A stretch of 59,202 nucleotides of DNA from Ignavibacteria bacterium. GTDB taxonomy: Bacteria; Bacteroidota; Ignavibacteria; UBA10030; F1-140-MAGs086. A model generated the notes under the pieces. It worked only from the letters and a program-made list of their open reading frames with translations, ran no database searches and was not told the origin of the DNA. The translations under genes were made by a program, and so were the position numbers. The stretch is taken from positions 1 through 59,202 of the forward strand of contig VGWC01000006.1 of NCBI GenBank assembly GCA_016873775.1, given 5' to 3'. Of this stretch, positions 27,618-37,001 are shown piece by piece; position 1 is the first letter of the stretch; the number at the start of each line of letters is the position of its first letter.

Positions 27618-28295
27618 TTATTTTCGCATTCTCCGAACATTCTGATTAGCAATTCGTAAGAGGTTTTGCGTTGCTTGAATAATATTTTTATTCTTGAAAA
27701 TGGAATATCCAGCAACGAATGCTGTCGCTCCTGCATCCACAACGGATTTCACGTTTTGTTCTGTAATTCCTCCATCAACAACTAATTCTGCTTGCGACGG
27801 CTCAATCATTTCAGCAATTGTTTCTACTTTTAAAATTTGCGACGAAATAAATTCTTGCCCACCAAATCCTGGTTCAACAGTCATTACGAGTACAATATCA
27901 ACATCGTGCAGCACTTCGGAAATTGCATAAGCAGGCGTTGCAGGATTTAGCGACACTCCTGCTTTCATTCCCATTTTTTTGATTGTTTGAATTGTTCGAT
28001 ACAAATGTTTGCACGCTTCAACGTGAACGGTAATGTGATTGCATCCCGCTTGAGCAAACGAATCTAATAAATCGTCTGGGCGCTCGAGCATCAGATGCGC
28101 ATCGAGAGGAAGATTGGTAATTTTTTTTATTGAAGAAATAATCATAGGACCAAACGTAATGTTTGGAACAAAATGTCCATCCATAATATCAAGATGTAAC
28201 CAATCTGCGCCGCCACGTTCAAGTTGCTGTACGCTGTTTCTCAATGAAGAAAAATCTGCATTTAAAATTGATGGGGCGATTTTTATTTTTTTCAT
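27618..28295 (-). CDS. rpe: Ribulose-phosphate 3-epimerase
   Basis: This 225-residue TIM-barrel enzyme interconverts ribulose 5-phosphate and xylulose 5-phosphate. It contains IAPSILNADFSSL, the metal-binding WLHLDIMDGHFVPNITFG, LDAHLMLERPD, MTVEPGFGGQEF and VDGGITEQN. It converges with tag, 13 bp away. The upstream PASTA gene on the same strand ends 2 bp before its ATG, so the two form an operon. Confidence 0.97.
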   Translation of the reverse strand: MKKIKIAPSILNADFSSLRNSVQQLERGGADWLHLDIMDGHFVPNITFGPMIISSIKKITNLPLDAHLMLERPDDLLDSFAQAGCNHITVHVEACKHLYRTIQTIKKMGMKAGVSLNPATPAYAISEVLHDVDIVLVMTVEPGFGGQEFISSQILKVETIAEMIEPSQAELVVDGGITEQNVKSVVDAGATAFVAGYSIFKNKNIIQATQNLLRIANQNVRRMRK

Positions 28296-28296
28296 A

Positions 28297-29052
28297 TTAG
28301 TGTTCAGTTACTTTTACTTTTTCCCGTGATACGAATAAATCAATTGTTGCGCCAAATGGAACAAAATCTCCCGGTATGGGATATTGGTCGAGAACGGTGT
28401 TCGGAGGGAATTCGATTGTATGTTCAAACGAAATTTTACCGATGGTAAAGTTCTTCGACTTGAGAAATGCAATTGCTTCGTTCAATGTTTTGTTTGTTAC
28501 ATCGGGAACACGAACTCTATCAGTGCTTTTTCCTTGGCTCACGACAACAGAAACTTGCGTTCCTTTGCTTACTGTACTCCCACTTGCTATTTCTTGGATA
28601 AACACTGTTCCCGCAGGATAATCGTCAGAAACAGAATATGATGGTTCGCCCATTAATAAACCGATGCGCTCAAGAGCGAATAGCGCATCTCGTAACGATT
28701 TTCCTTTTAATGAAGGAACGGAAACTTTTTCTTCGCCTCCACTCATAACAAGATAGATTCTTCTTCCTTTTCTGACGGCAGAGCCAGCAAACGGCGTTTG
28801 AAGCGAAATTCTTCCCGGCTTGATTTTCTGGTCTTTTCTTATTCCTCCGTCTAAGGGTTTTAAACCGAGCGAATCAAGCAATCGTGTGGCATCATCTTTT
28901 TTCATATTAATCACAGATGGAACAAGTAATGTTTCTTTGCTATGTACCAACGCAGGGATGAGGAAGTAATTGAATGAAGTGAACAACAAGATTAACGCAA
29001 CAACGATGAAGAGAGGAATGCGAAATATTTTTTCTCGGAAATTATGTTTCAT
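28297..29052 (-). CDS. Membrane-anchored PASTA-domain protein
   Basis: This 251-residue protein has a short cytoplasmic N-terminus and one transmembrane helix (about 12-34). Three PASTA repeats follow (about 42-108, 110-175 and 177-245), marked by LVPSVINMKKDDATRLL, VSVPSLKGKSLRDAL and VRVPDVTNKTLNEAI. PASTA domains bind peptidoglycan fragments or beta-lactams in kinases and penicillin-binding proteins. No kinase or transpeptidase domain is attached here. Placement directly before rpe is common in related genomes, as far as I recall, but the functional link is unknown. Confidence 0.9.
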   Translation of the reverse strand: MKHNFREKIFRIPLFIVVALILLFTSFNYFLIPALVHSKETLLVPSVINMKKDDATRLLDSLGLKPLDGGIRKDQKIKPGRISLQTPFAGSAVRKGRRIYLVMSGGEEKVSVPSLKGKSLRDALFALERIGLLMGEPSYSVSDDYPAGTVFIQEIASGSTVSKGTQVSVVVSQGKSTDRVRVPDVTNKTLNEAIAFLKSKNFTIGKISFEHTIEFPPNTVLDQYPIPGDFVPFGATIDLFVSREKVKVTEH

Positions 29053-29125
29053 TCTGAAAAAAATATATGAAAATCACGTACACAATTTCAGCAACTTGTT
29101 TATTCTGTAAAAAAATTAAATGTAG

Positions 29126-29347
29126 ATAAATAGCGACAACGTCGATGTTTTTGCCGTTGCGACTGGTTATCAAAATCCGCATTTCGTTGACCCGAAACCG
29201 GGAATTCCTCAAATGCCTTCACAACTTGCAAAAGTGACCAGCGAAATGGAACGCGATACTATGAAGTTCATTATTTCATCGCCGTATTTCAAAACCGAAT
29301 CAACAATCATGGTTCGCCTCGTCCTTCACCAATCCATTTCCCTATAA
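29126..29347 (+). pseudogene. Orphan 3' gene fragment, possibly of a metal-binding periplasmic protein
   Basis: An open frame of 73 codons without a plausible start follows an in-frame TAG. The segment DNVDVFAVATGYQNPHFVDPKP resembles the motif around a metal-ligand His in zinc/manganese ABC-transporter binding proteins (Q-N-P-H-F-V-x-x-x-P). The downstream part, up to MVRLVLHQ, is not recognised. I read it as a remnant. Confidence 0.4.
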
Positions 29348-29441
29348 ATAGTTTGAGGGGAAGCCACAAACTATCTTTCTTTGTCGTTTTGAAAAAAAGT
29401 AAAAGAGGAAAGAAGAGCGTGAGGAAAATATATTTTTTCAT
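29307..29441 (-). pseudogene. Truncated secreted protein remnant (5' end only)
   Basis: ATG at 29441 opens a 44-residue frame with a hydrophobic start (KKYIFLTLFFPLLLFF) and then LFIGKWIGEGRGEP before a stop. The GKWxGEGxGEP text is like the start of DUF1579 or nitrobindin-type lipocalin-like barrels, whose remaining 100 or more residues are absent. It overlaps the plus-strand fragment, which argues that both are remnants. Confidence 0.4.
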
Positions 29442-29470
29442 AAATGTATAGTGTGTATTGTTTTTCTACT

Positions 29471-29815
29471 TTAGTTGAATTTTCTATAAAAGATAACTTT
29501 ATGATATTGTGATTCAACGTTTTTTGCTGAATCGAAAACCAGCCACTTTCCGTCCGAACTCCAATCGCAGCAACCTCCAGATATTTGGTTATCAGTAAGT
29601 TTCCATTGTTTTATTCCATCGGGAGTAACTGCATAAATATTGTGCTGTCCGTTTTGCATTGAGATATATGTAATGAAATTTTCTGTTGGATGCCAACGAA
29701 CACAACCTGCTTTATAGCCGCTGACATTTTTTGAAATATAATTTAAGACAGAGTATACTAAATGTTCCTTTTTAACATACGGAAAATGTTCTACGTGAAC
29801 ATCAACTTCATTCCC
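29471..29815 (-). pseudogene. C-terminal remnant of a WD40/TolB-like beta-propeller protein
   Basis: Reading the minus strand upstream of the ATG at 29659, the frame stays open into the end of the permease gene. It encodes VRWHPTENFITYISMQNGQHN, then AVTPDGIKQW and CCDWSSDGKWLVFDSAKN. These are repeated PD40/TolB propeller blades. No start codon fits and the 5' part is replaced by the unrelated permease gene, so it is a truncated gene. Confidence 0.55.
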
Positions 29816-30525
29816 GCAATAGTTAAAACGACAGCGAGAAATTTTTTGATGAAGAGAGGAGAAAATTTTCTGCTACCATAATATGAACCGATTGCTCCGC
29901 CGCATAATGCTGCAAGCATCATCGGAAGTAATTGCAATGGTAATGATTGATTATTAGAAAGCGAGCCGACTATTCCCGCAACTGAATTAACGAGTATAAA
30001 TACCGCTGAAACCGCCGCGGCAGTTTTTGTTTTTGCCCATTTCATCAAGAGTAGCAATGGTGTAAGAAAAATTCCTCCGCCAACTCCGGTAATTCCAGAA
30101 ATTAATCCAATAATAGCACCGAATGAAAGTGCGATTGGCTTTGATGGAGACACCGTTACGTTTTCAAATTGAAAACGAAACATGAAACGTAAAGCAGAGT
30201 AGAGCAGCACAACACCGAGAATAATTTTTAAAATAAGTGTTGGAAGTGTAATATAACCTCCGAGAAATGCAAACGGAACAGATGTCATTGCAAACGGAAA
30301 AAATAATTTCCACGAGAAATGTCCCGCTTTCCAAAACTGATACGAAGTAAGACAAGCGACGGCGATGTTTAACACAAGGGCAGAAGGTTTTATCACTGCG
30401 ACGGATAATCCAAACAATGTCATCACTGCAATGTATCCCGATGCGCCTGCGTGTCCCACAGAAGAATACAAAAATGCTACGGTGAAAATTGCAACAAAGA
30501 GAATAAGAAAAGAATCCAAGGACAT
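29791..30525 (-). CDS. TauE/SafE-family (DUF81) membrane permease
   Basis: This 244-residue integral membrane protein has about eight hydrophobic helices. The duplicated family motif appears as YSSVGHAGASGYIAVM in the first half and GLISGITGVGGGIFLTPLLL in the second. Relatives export sulfite, sulfoacetate or other organosulfur anions. The substrate here is unknown. It stands alone between gene remnants and a T9SS cargo gene. Confidence 0.9.
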   Translation of the reverse strand: MSLDSFLILFVAIFTVAFLYSSVGHAGASGYIAVMTLFGLSVAVIKPSALVLNIAVACLTSYQFWKAGHFSWKLFFPFAMTSVPFAFLGGYITLPTLILKIILGVVLLYSALRFMFRFQFENVTVSPSKPIALSFGAIIGLISGITGVGGGIFLTPLLLLMKWAKTKTAAAVSAVFILVNSVAGIVGSLSNNQSLPLQLLPMMLAALCGGAIGSYYGSRKFSPLFIKKFLAVVLTIAGMKLMFT

Positions 30526-30577
30526 CTAAAAAATTTTAAACATAAATTGCAAAGAAAGATCTGATATTTGAATGTGC

Positions 30578-32332
30578 TTACTTTGCCACCACAAGTTTTT
30601 TTGTACTCACAACATTTTCTTTTCCATTATTTATTTGCAACCGATAAAAATAAATTCCGCTTGTTAAATTTGCTGCATCAAATGTTACTTCGTGAGTTCC
30701 TTTTTCCATTCGTTCGTTGTTAATCAACGTTGCAATTTCTCTTCCAAGAATATCATACACTTTCAACGTAACGTTACCGGAAGTGGATAGTGCATAGTGG
30801 ATAGTGGTGAGTGGATTGAACGGATTGGGGTAGTTTTGGGAAAGGAAAAAAGTAGTTGTGTTGTTTTCAAAACTTGGAACGCTCACAGTACTATCGTTGG
30901 GAACGAAGCCGTATAGAGACGTTCTATATCTATCGTGTCCATACATTGGCCATGGAAAATTTTCATACGCGGATGAAATGCCGGGGAGCGTCCACGCATA
31001 GAGGAGGTTGAGGGAGTGTTCTGTGGTTGTAATAGTTATCATATCGATGCTGCCGTTTTCATCAATATCTGCGAGGACGGGTGCGAAATACGGAATGCCT
31101 TTTGTTTTCAGGGGTGACCATTCAACGTGGGTACCGTCGAAGTTGTAGACGTAAATTTCGCTCGTATCAATACCAACGATTGAACTATTGTCTTTTGTAA
31201 CAATGTTGAGGAAAGGAGACGAAGCAGTCAATTTACCAATGGTAGGATTATCGGGACCGCCAATGAAGCCGGACATCGGTTGGGTCGGGAGGATTTTGCC
31301 TTCTAATGTGGAAATGAGTAAGCGATAACCAGGGTACGTTTGCGTAACTATTTCAACTGTTCCATCGCCATTGAAGTCTCCAAGAGAAATACCTCCGCCT
31401 ATGAAACCCACGCTACTTACTTGCCACTTTCGGAGAATCTGTGCTGCCGGCGTATATATGGCAACGTAGGAACTTTCAACGAACGGTGAAATAAATTTAT
31501 TATGTGCTGTAATGATAAGGGGTCCGTATGGTGATTGAGGAAGTAGAGTAGCATGTAATGGTGGACCAAAGGAATAATTATCGATAGAATCCATTACTAC
31601 AGGCCATCCAGGAAGTTGAGAACCATCGGGACGGAAAACATAAATAAAACTGGAATCATATAAATAGACTCCAGGTTGCGGGTTTTTCCACAGTAATGAT
31701 GTAGTAACAATCTCGACAATGCCGTCGCCAGTTATATCTCCTACAGCAGGTTTCGCGGGAGGATAACCACTTACTACTTGTGGCCAACCTTGGCGAAGTT
31801 GTCCATTAGAATTGAATACCAGAACACTGCTTCCATTTTGTGTTATTATTTCTAACGTCCCGTCGTTATCTAAATCGTAAAGAACGACATCGTACGTAGC
31901 AATGTACGAGTCGTCGTGGAAATAGGCGGGAAAACCATTCATCAGTATTCCATCGGAACGGAACGCATAGACATTATGAGTAGCAAGGACCACTAAATCA
32001 ACGGCACCATCGCCGTCAATGTCTCCCGCTGCTGTAGCATACGGAGGGTCGTTTGCCGGGAGTTGTTTGGGCCAACCGGGATAACGACTTCCATCGGAAC
32101 GGAAAATAAAAATCATCCTCTTGTTTATTCCATTTATCCCAGTCGTAGTAACGATTTCGAGTTTTCCGTCGTTGTCGAAATCTGCAAGTGTCGGCGGCGA
32201 GATGATTGTGAACCCTGAATCGAACTGGAGTGGAAACCCGGGCAAAAGTAACGGTGCATTATTGCCTGCAACGGCAATGTTTGTGCTAAACATTGAAATA
32301 CAGAGAAAGAAAAGGAAACGATAATTGAACAT
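30578..32332 (-). CDS. Secreted VCBS/FG-GAP repeat protein with T9SS sorting domain
   Basis: This 584-residue protein has a signal peptide (FNYRFLFFLCISMFSTNIAVA). At least six calcium-binding-like repeats follow: ADFDNDGKLEIVTT, GDIDGDGAVDLVVL, YDLDNDGTLEIITQ, GDITGDGIVEIVTT, GDFNGDGTVEIVTQ and ADIDENGSIDMITI. They suggest an integrin-alpha-like propeller. The tail has LSQNYPNPFNPLTTIHYAL and ends YFYRLQINNGKENVVSTKKLVVAK, a T9SS sorting domain. The ATG at 32332 is preferred over TTG at 32344. It is probably a surface adhesin or binding protein. Confidence 0.9.
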   Translation of the reverse strand: MFNYRFLFFLCISMFSTNIAVAGNNAPLLLPGFPLQFDSGFTIISPPTLADFDNDGKLEIVTTTGINGINKRMIFIFRSDGSRYPGWPKQLPANDPPYATAAGDIDGDGAVDLVVLATHNVYAFRSDGILMNGFPAYFHDDSYIATYDVVLYDLDNDGTLEIITQNGSSVLVFNSNGQLRQGWPQVVSGYPPAKPAVGDITGDGIVEIVTTSLLWKNPQPGVYLYDSSFIYVFRPDGSQLPGWPVVMDSIDNYSFGPPLHATLLPQSPYGPLIITAHNKFISPFVESSYVAIYTPAAQILRKWQVSSVGFIGGGISLGDFNGDGTVEIVTQTYPGYRLLISTLEGKILPTQPMSGFIGGPDNPTIGKLTASSPFLNIVTKDNSSIVGIDTSEIYVYNFDGTHVEWSPLKTKGIPYFAPVLADIDENGSIDMITITTTEHSLNLLYAWTLPGISSAYENFPWPMYGHDRYRTSLYGFVPNDSTVSVPSFENNTTTFFLSQNYPNPFNPLTTIHYALSTSGNVTLKVYDILGREIATLINNERMEKGTHEVTFDAANLTSGIYFYRLQINNGKENVVSTKKLVVAK

Positions 32333-32429
32333 AGGATATAACAATTTTTAGAATAAGAAAAACTAAAGAGTAAGTGCAAAAATGTTTTTCTGTTCTCACT
32401 CCCGTTCGTTTAATAGATTGAGACTTTAC

Positions 32430-32789
32430 TTAATGTAATATTGGCGCTTGCTGAAAACCACCACCATAGTTAAACGTCACGTATCCTACCCTTCCGCCGT
32501 TGTTAGCAACAACTTGTTGTTGAGTATTCGGGGGAAAAGGTGGGTCATTTGGTCCGGGTGTGATTTTGTAACTACCTGCCCCATTCCAATTATCTACATT
32601 TACTCGAAACGTTTTTGTATGATTCCCATAATCAATTTGTGTTGTTACAATACAAGTCGTATTCGTAGGAGTTCCGTTCCATTCATATACATAACCCCAT
32701 ATTCCATTAGCAGGGGTCAATGCAATAGTTGGAGTTGCCAAGAAGGCAAATGTCGCAGCAATACATACTGCAAAAAAATATTTTTTCAT
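32430..32789 (-). CDS. Small secreted protein, function unknown
   Basis: This 119-residue protein has a clear signal peptide (MKKYFFAVCIAATFAFLATPTIAL). The mature part of about 95 residues is rich in Asn, Gly, Thr and aromatics, with NGIWGYVYEWNGTP and NYGGGFQQ near its ends and one Cys. It may be a single small beta-sandwich. I do not recognise a family. It lies 98 bp upstream of the VCBS cargo gene on the same strand. Confidence 0.75.
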   Translation of the reverse strand: MKKYFFAVCIAATFAFLATPTIALTPANGIWGYVYEWNGTPTNTTCIVTTQIDYGNHTKTFRVNVDNWNGAGSYKITPGPNDPPFPPNTQQQVVANNGGRVGYVTFNYGGGFQQAPILH

Positions 32790-32975
32790 GAAATTGCTTG
32801 ATAAAAAATTGTTATTAAAATTTACCGATAATTTAGTAATGTTTTTATGAAACGAAAAATGATGTTGTTAAGATAGTCACCATTTTATTCTCGAAAGTGT
32901 TCCTTGTATATTTTCATCACATTTTTTTGAACGTGATAATATTCCACATCTATAATCTCAACCACTAACTTCATT

Positions 32976-33413
32976 ATGGCTCTAAAAGAAACAATAACAC
33001 AACAAATGACTGCGGCGATAAAAAGCGGCGACAAAGTGCGATTAGAAACCATTCGTTCCGTTCGCGCGGGAATTTTGGAATATGAAAAATCCGGTAAAGG
33101 AGAAATCGCCGATGTGAACGTTTTGCAAATCATTAGCAATCAAGTGAAGAAACGAAAAGAGACGATCGAAATTGCACAAAAGGCAAATCGAATGGAAATA
33201 GTTGAAGAAGAAGAAGCGCAATTGAAAATACTGCAAGAGTTTTTGCCGAAACAAATGAGCGCGGAGGAAGTGCGAACGGAAGTACTCCGCATCGCAGAAC
33301 AAGCCGGCTCGAAAGAATTTTCTAACGTAATGCCAATGGTTATGAAAGAACTCAAAGGCAAAGCAGATGGAAAGATGGTGCAGGAGATAGTGAAAGAAGT
33401 GATTCAGCCATAA
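32976..33413 (+). CDS. yqeY: GatB/YqeY domain-containing protein
   Basis: This 145-residue all-helical protein is homologous to the tail domain of amidotransferase subunit GatB, which contacts tRNA. It has the family pattern MALKETITQQMTAAIKSGDK, LETIRSVRAGI, QISNQVKKRKETIEIA-like text, and LKILQEFLPKQMS. Free-standing YqeY proteins are common and poorly understood. The leader upstream is nearly free of G residues. Confidence 0.92.
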   Translation: MALKETITQQMTAAIKSGDKVRLETIRSVRAGILEYEKSGKGEIADVNVLQIISNQVKKRKETIEIAQKANRMEIVEEEEAQLKILQEFLPKQMSAEEVRTEVLRIAEQAGSKEFSNVMPMVMKELKGKADGKMVQEIVKEVIQP

Positions 33414-33438
33414 TTTTTAGTGAAGAATTTCCAATGTC

Positions 33439-33505
33439 AATGCAGAACGGAGAATAGCCAATTAAGTTCAATTCCCAACCAATTGAACATTGAATATTCT
33501 GCATT
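33439..33505. repeat. Nested inverted repeat between yqeY and cvpA
   Basis: AATGCAGAA (33439-33447) pairs with TTCTGCATT (33497-33505). Inside it GTTCAATT (33466-33473) pairs with AATTGAAC (33481-33488). There is no T-tract, so it is a structured intergenic element rather than a terminator. Confidence 0.5.
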
Positions 33506-33541
33506 ACAATTACTCATTTCTATGAACAAATAAGAATACCA

Positions 33542-34093
33542 ATGCTCGATTTCATTCTTTCCATTTTTCTCATCCTCGGATTTCTTCTTGGTTTGAAAGA
33601 AGGTATGATAAAAAAAATATTTTCATTCCTTGGAGTATTCATAGGTTTATTTGTAGCGTATAAATATTTTCGTTTTGTTAATTTGTTTGTAATAAAACAG
33701 TTTCATTTGTCTCCGCAATTTTCTGCATTGCTGAGTTTTATTATTATTTTTCTCATCATCTATATCGTATTCAAAATTTTCTCTAAAATTTTTGAACCGA
33801 AGTCAGCATCACTTTCCGTTGCAAACAGAATTATCGGAGGAATCATTGGTATAGCACAAGCGGCTATCGTTTTAAGTTTTTTGCTCATAGGAGTAACTTT
33901 TTTTCAACTTATTTCCGATGAAATGAAATCGTCATCCGTCCTTTATTCAAACGTCGTTAACATTGCTCCTCGCATCATTGATATTTTTTCTACGTTCCTT
34001 TCACAACCGTACGAGCGAAAACCGCTTGATTCGCTTCAACAAAATTCACTTCCTATTGTTCTATGTTGTTTCCTTTGGAACAAGAAAAGATGA
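33542..34093 (+). CDS. CvpA family membrane protein
   Basis: This 183-residue protein has four hydrophobic segments, beginning MLDFILSIFLILGFLLGLKEGMIKKIFSFLG. LSVANRIIGGIIGIAQAAIVLSFLL follows, matching the CvpA pattern of a glycine-rich helix. Relatives affect colicin V export, purine starvation responses and envelope maintenance. The stop TGA overlaps the mutS2 ATG (ATGA). CvpA next to MutS2 is a frequent pairing in bacteria. Confidence 0.88.
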   Translation: MLDFILSIFLILGFLLGLKEGMIKKIFSFLGVFIGLFVAYKYFRFVNLFVIKQFHLSPQFSALLSFIIIFLIIYIVFKIFSKIFEPKSASLSVANRIIGGIIGIAQAAIVLSFLLIGVTFFQLISDEMKSSSVLYSNVVNIAPRIIDIFSTFLSQPYERKPLDSLQQNSLPIVLCCFLWNKKR

Positions 34094-36447
34094 ACGAATA
34101 CTTGCAAGCATTTTCAAAGTTAGAATTTGACGCAGTCAAATCTCACGTTGCAACGTATGTCCATTCTTCGTTAGCCGTTTCACTCTTAAAACAAACAACT
34201 CCATTTGCATCGTTGCGCGATATTCGCTACGAATTGGACCTTGTTTCTGAAATGAAACAAGTCATAGTGAGTGAGGGTGAAATAAACATACGATTTTCAG
34301 ATAATTGTCCGTTATATCTTTCAAAACTTTCCATTGATGGAGCGTATCTTTTTGCAGGAGAATTGCGTGAAATTTTTGAATTGCTCAACATAAGCAGAGT
34401 AAGTGAACAGTTTTTCGCAAAAAGAGAAAAGGTGTACATTTTGTTAGGTCAGAAATCATCGCAACTCTTCACGAATAAAATACTTGAATTCAATATCGAG
34501 CAAGCGATTGACGAAAATGGAAATGTGCGAGACAATGCAACCAAAGTTTTACGGGATATTCGTCGTCGCATTGCAGAACATTCCAATCAGTTGAGAAAAA
34601 AATTAGAAACGTTACTTAAGAAATGTATTGAAGACGGCGTTGCGCAAGATGAAATCATTACGACACGCGAAGGCCGAATGGTTATTCCCATCAAAGCAGA
34701 ATATAAAAACAGCGTTGATGGATTTATTCATTCGTCTTCTTCGAGTGGATTGACCGTATTCATCGAACCATCGGAAACATTGCAACTCAACAATGAAATA
34801 CGTTCATTGCATTTTGAAGAATATCGAGAAGTAGAAAAAATACTTCGTGACTTATCAAAACAAATTGCTGAACATCGCGATTCGCTACAACGGAACGTCG
34901 AAATTCTTGCTCAACTTGAAGTTTTACAAGCAAAAGCAAAATACTCGCGAGAAATACACGGAACGTCGATTCATGTTCGAGAAGAAGGTAGTATATTGTT
35001 GCAAGATGCGTATCACCCGCTGTTGTTCAATAAACATAAACGTAGCGAACTTGTTCCGCTCACCATAGAAATTGGTAATGGCTGGAATACGTTGCTTATT
35101 ACTGGCCCAAATGCAGGAGGAAAAACAGTAGCATTAAAAACGATCGGACTTTTACAGACAATGATTCAAGCAGGTTTTCATATTCCTGCTTCTTCCAATT
35201 CGCATTGCAGAATTATCAAAAAATTATTTGTAGATATTGGCGATGAACAATCCATTGAAAATGATTTGAGTACGTTCAGTTCCCATCTTAACAATTTGAA
35301 AACAATTATCGAACATGCGGATAATGAAAGTTTAATTTTACTTGACGAACTCGGAAGCGGAACCGATCCATCGGAAGGAAGCGCAATTGCGGCATCGGTA
35401 CTTGAGCATTTGACAGCGATGCATAGTTTTACAATTGCAACAACACACAACGGCGAATTGAAAGCGTTTGCTCAAAACACTAACGGAATTGAGAACGCCG
35501 GAATGGAATTCGACCAAAGAACATTGATGCCGACGTATCGTTTGTGTGTTGGGATTCCAGGAAGCAGTTATGCTTTGGAAATAGCACAACGTTTGGATTT
35601 TCCTAACTTCATTTTGCAGCAAGCAAAGAAGTATCGTGGAGAAATTCCGAATTATTTGGAAAATCTTTTAAATGAAGTGGAAAACCGTTCGCAATTGTTA
35701 AAAAGCGAATTAGAATCTCTCAGATTAGAAAGAAATACATTACATAATACGATTCAGGAGTACAAAACAAAACAAGATTCGCTTCAACGTGAATTGAAAG
35801 AAATACGCAGGAAAGCAATAGATGATGCGAATGAAATTATACTTTCTGCAAGGAAAACTATTGAACAAGCAGTACGGGAAATAAAAGAAACTGCCGCTGA
35901 TAAACATATTCTCAAAAAACAATTCGATGCTGTTGAACAAGTGAAAAACGATTTTCGCCAATCACTTCAAGAATTAATAGATCCTTCAACTGAACCATCT
36001 GCATTGTTTCGTATCGGTGATTCGGTAAAAATGAAAAATGGAAATGAATTAGGAAAAATTGTTTCCAAAACAAATGCAGAAAACGAATATGTAGTTTCAT
36101 TTTCTTCAGTAAAGATGAAAGCGAAAGGAAGCGATTTACAGTTGGTAAAAGAAAGTGAACAACAAAAGAAAAAAAATCTTCCTTCATCGTTTTTGCCGCG
36201 AGAATACAAACGCGAAATAGATTTGAGAGGATTATACGGAGATGAAGCAATTGTAGTAGTTGATAAATTTCTCGACGAATCGAAAGTTGCAGGGATGGAA
36301 AGAGTACATCTGATTCACGGAAAGGGAACAGGTGCGCTACGAAAACGAATTACAGAATTTCTTTCAACGCATCCGTTGGTGCAAAATTTTCAAATTGCAG
36401 AATGGAATGAAGGAGGAACGGGTGTAACGGTTGTAGAATTGGGATGA
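34090..36447 (+). CDS. mutS2: MutS2 endonuclease/ATPase
   Basis: This 785-residue MutS-family ATPase has a C-terminal Smr domain. Relatives suppress recombination or split collided ribosomes (RqcU). Walker A is TGPNAGGKTVALKT and Walker B is LILLDELGSGTDPSEGSA, with TTHNGELK after it. A long coiled coil (about 510-640) leads to the Smr domain, with EIDLRGLYGDEAI and IHGKGTGALRKRI. I start at 34090 because it gives an ATGA overlap with cvpA. ATG at 34063 would add nine residues. Confidence 0.95.
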   Translation: MNEYLQAFSKLEFDAVKSHVATYVHSSLAVSLLKQTTPFASLRDIRYELDLVSEMKQVIVSEGEINIRFSDNCPLYLSKLSIDGAYLFAGELREIFELLNISRVSEQFFAKREKVYILLGQKSSQLFTNKILEFNIEQAIDENGNVRDNATKVLRDIRRRIAEHSNQLRKKLETLLKKCIEDGVAQDEIITTREGRMVIPIKAEYKNSVDGFIHSSSSSGLTVFIEPSETLQLNNEIRSLHFEEYREVEKILRDLSKQIAEHRDSLQRNVEILAQLEVLQAKAKYSREIHGTSIHVREEGSILLQDAYHPLLFNKHKRSELVPLTIEIGNGWNTLLITGPNAGGKTVALKTIGLLQTMIQAGFHIPASSNSHCRIIKKLFVDIGDEQSIENDLSTFSSHLNNLKTIIEHADNESLILLDELGSGTDPSEGSAIAASVLEHLTAMHSFTIATTHNGELKAFAQNTNGIENAGMEFDQRTLMPTYRLCVGIPGSSYALEIAQRLDFPNFILQQAKKYRGEIPNYLENLLNEVENRSQLLKSELESLRLERNTLHNTIQEYKTKQDSLQRELKEIRRKAIDDANEIILSARKTIEQAVREIKETAADKHILKKQFDAVEQVKNDFRQSLQELIDPSTEPSALFRIGDSVKMKNGNELGKIVSKTNAENEYVVSFSSVKMKAKGSDLQLVKESEQQKKKNLPSSFLPREYKREIDLRGLYGDEAIVVVDKFLDESKVAGMERVHLIHGKGTGALRKRITEFLSTHPLVQNFQIAEWNEGGTGVTVVELG

Positions 36448-36533
36448 TAACTATTGCTTGAAGTAGCAATTCATCAAAAAATATTTATCTTTACAAAAAT
36501 TTTATTTACATATTTATATCACAAAAAAATTAC

Positions 36534-36737
36534 ATGAAAACACAAGATTTTGAAATTGAAGGAATGACATGCCATCATTGCATATTGACTGTAAGAAATG
36601 CATTATCAGAACTTCCTTTTGTATACGTGGAAGATGTACAACTTGGTAGAGTAACTGTTCGTTATGATGAAACAAAATTCTCACCATTAGATTTTCTGTT
36701 TGCTCTTGATAAAGTTGGATACAAAGTAATTCTCTAA
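36534..36737 (+). CDS. Heavy-metal-associated (HMA) domain protein, CopZ-like
   Basis: This 67-residue protein is one ferredoxin-like HMA domain. The metal site is GMTCHHC (the G-M-T-C-x-x-C motif) near residue 11, and the end DKVGYKVIL is typical. It would carry copper(I) or another soft metal in the cytoplasm. No copper ATPase is nearby, so its partner is elsewhere. The His between the cysteines is less common than Ala or Asn. Confidence 0.9.
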   Translation: MKTQDFEIEGMTCHHCILTVRNALSELPFVYVEDVQLGRVTVRYDETKFSPLDFLFALDKVGYKVIL

Positions 36738-36918
36738 ATATCATTTACTGATATGAAGAAATACGAACTGAAATACTCATTCAAACATTTCCATAACGCG
36801 TGTAGAATAACGTTTTGAAAAAAATTTACAAAGCAATTTTTTCCTGAAATTATTTGTATTGCATTATTCGAAAAAATAGTTTTTTCAAATTCTAAATGAG
36901 AACTTTTCCGTTGTTCCG

Positions 36919-36950
36919 TTGGTTTTTTACTTTCCTTCTGACTATATTTT
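36919..36950 (+). promoter_or_regulatory. Predicted promoter of efp
   Basis: The -7 box TATATTTT (36943-36950) is followed by CCCGC. The -33 is weak: TTGG at 36919 with a 20-base spacer. The -7 box and CCCGC are nearly identical to those of rho and the PorW-like gene. Confidence 0.45.
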
Positions 36951-37001
36951 CCCGCAATTTTAAAAAATAAATACACGTAAAAGAGAAGTAAACATCATTT
37001 T

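Noticed and set aside
34063-34089. Earlier ATG for mutS2
   Set aside because: The ATG at 34090 gives the common ATGA overlap with cvpA and a normal MutS2 length; the earlier codons encode residues unlike the family.
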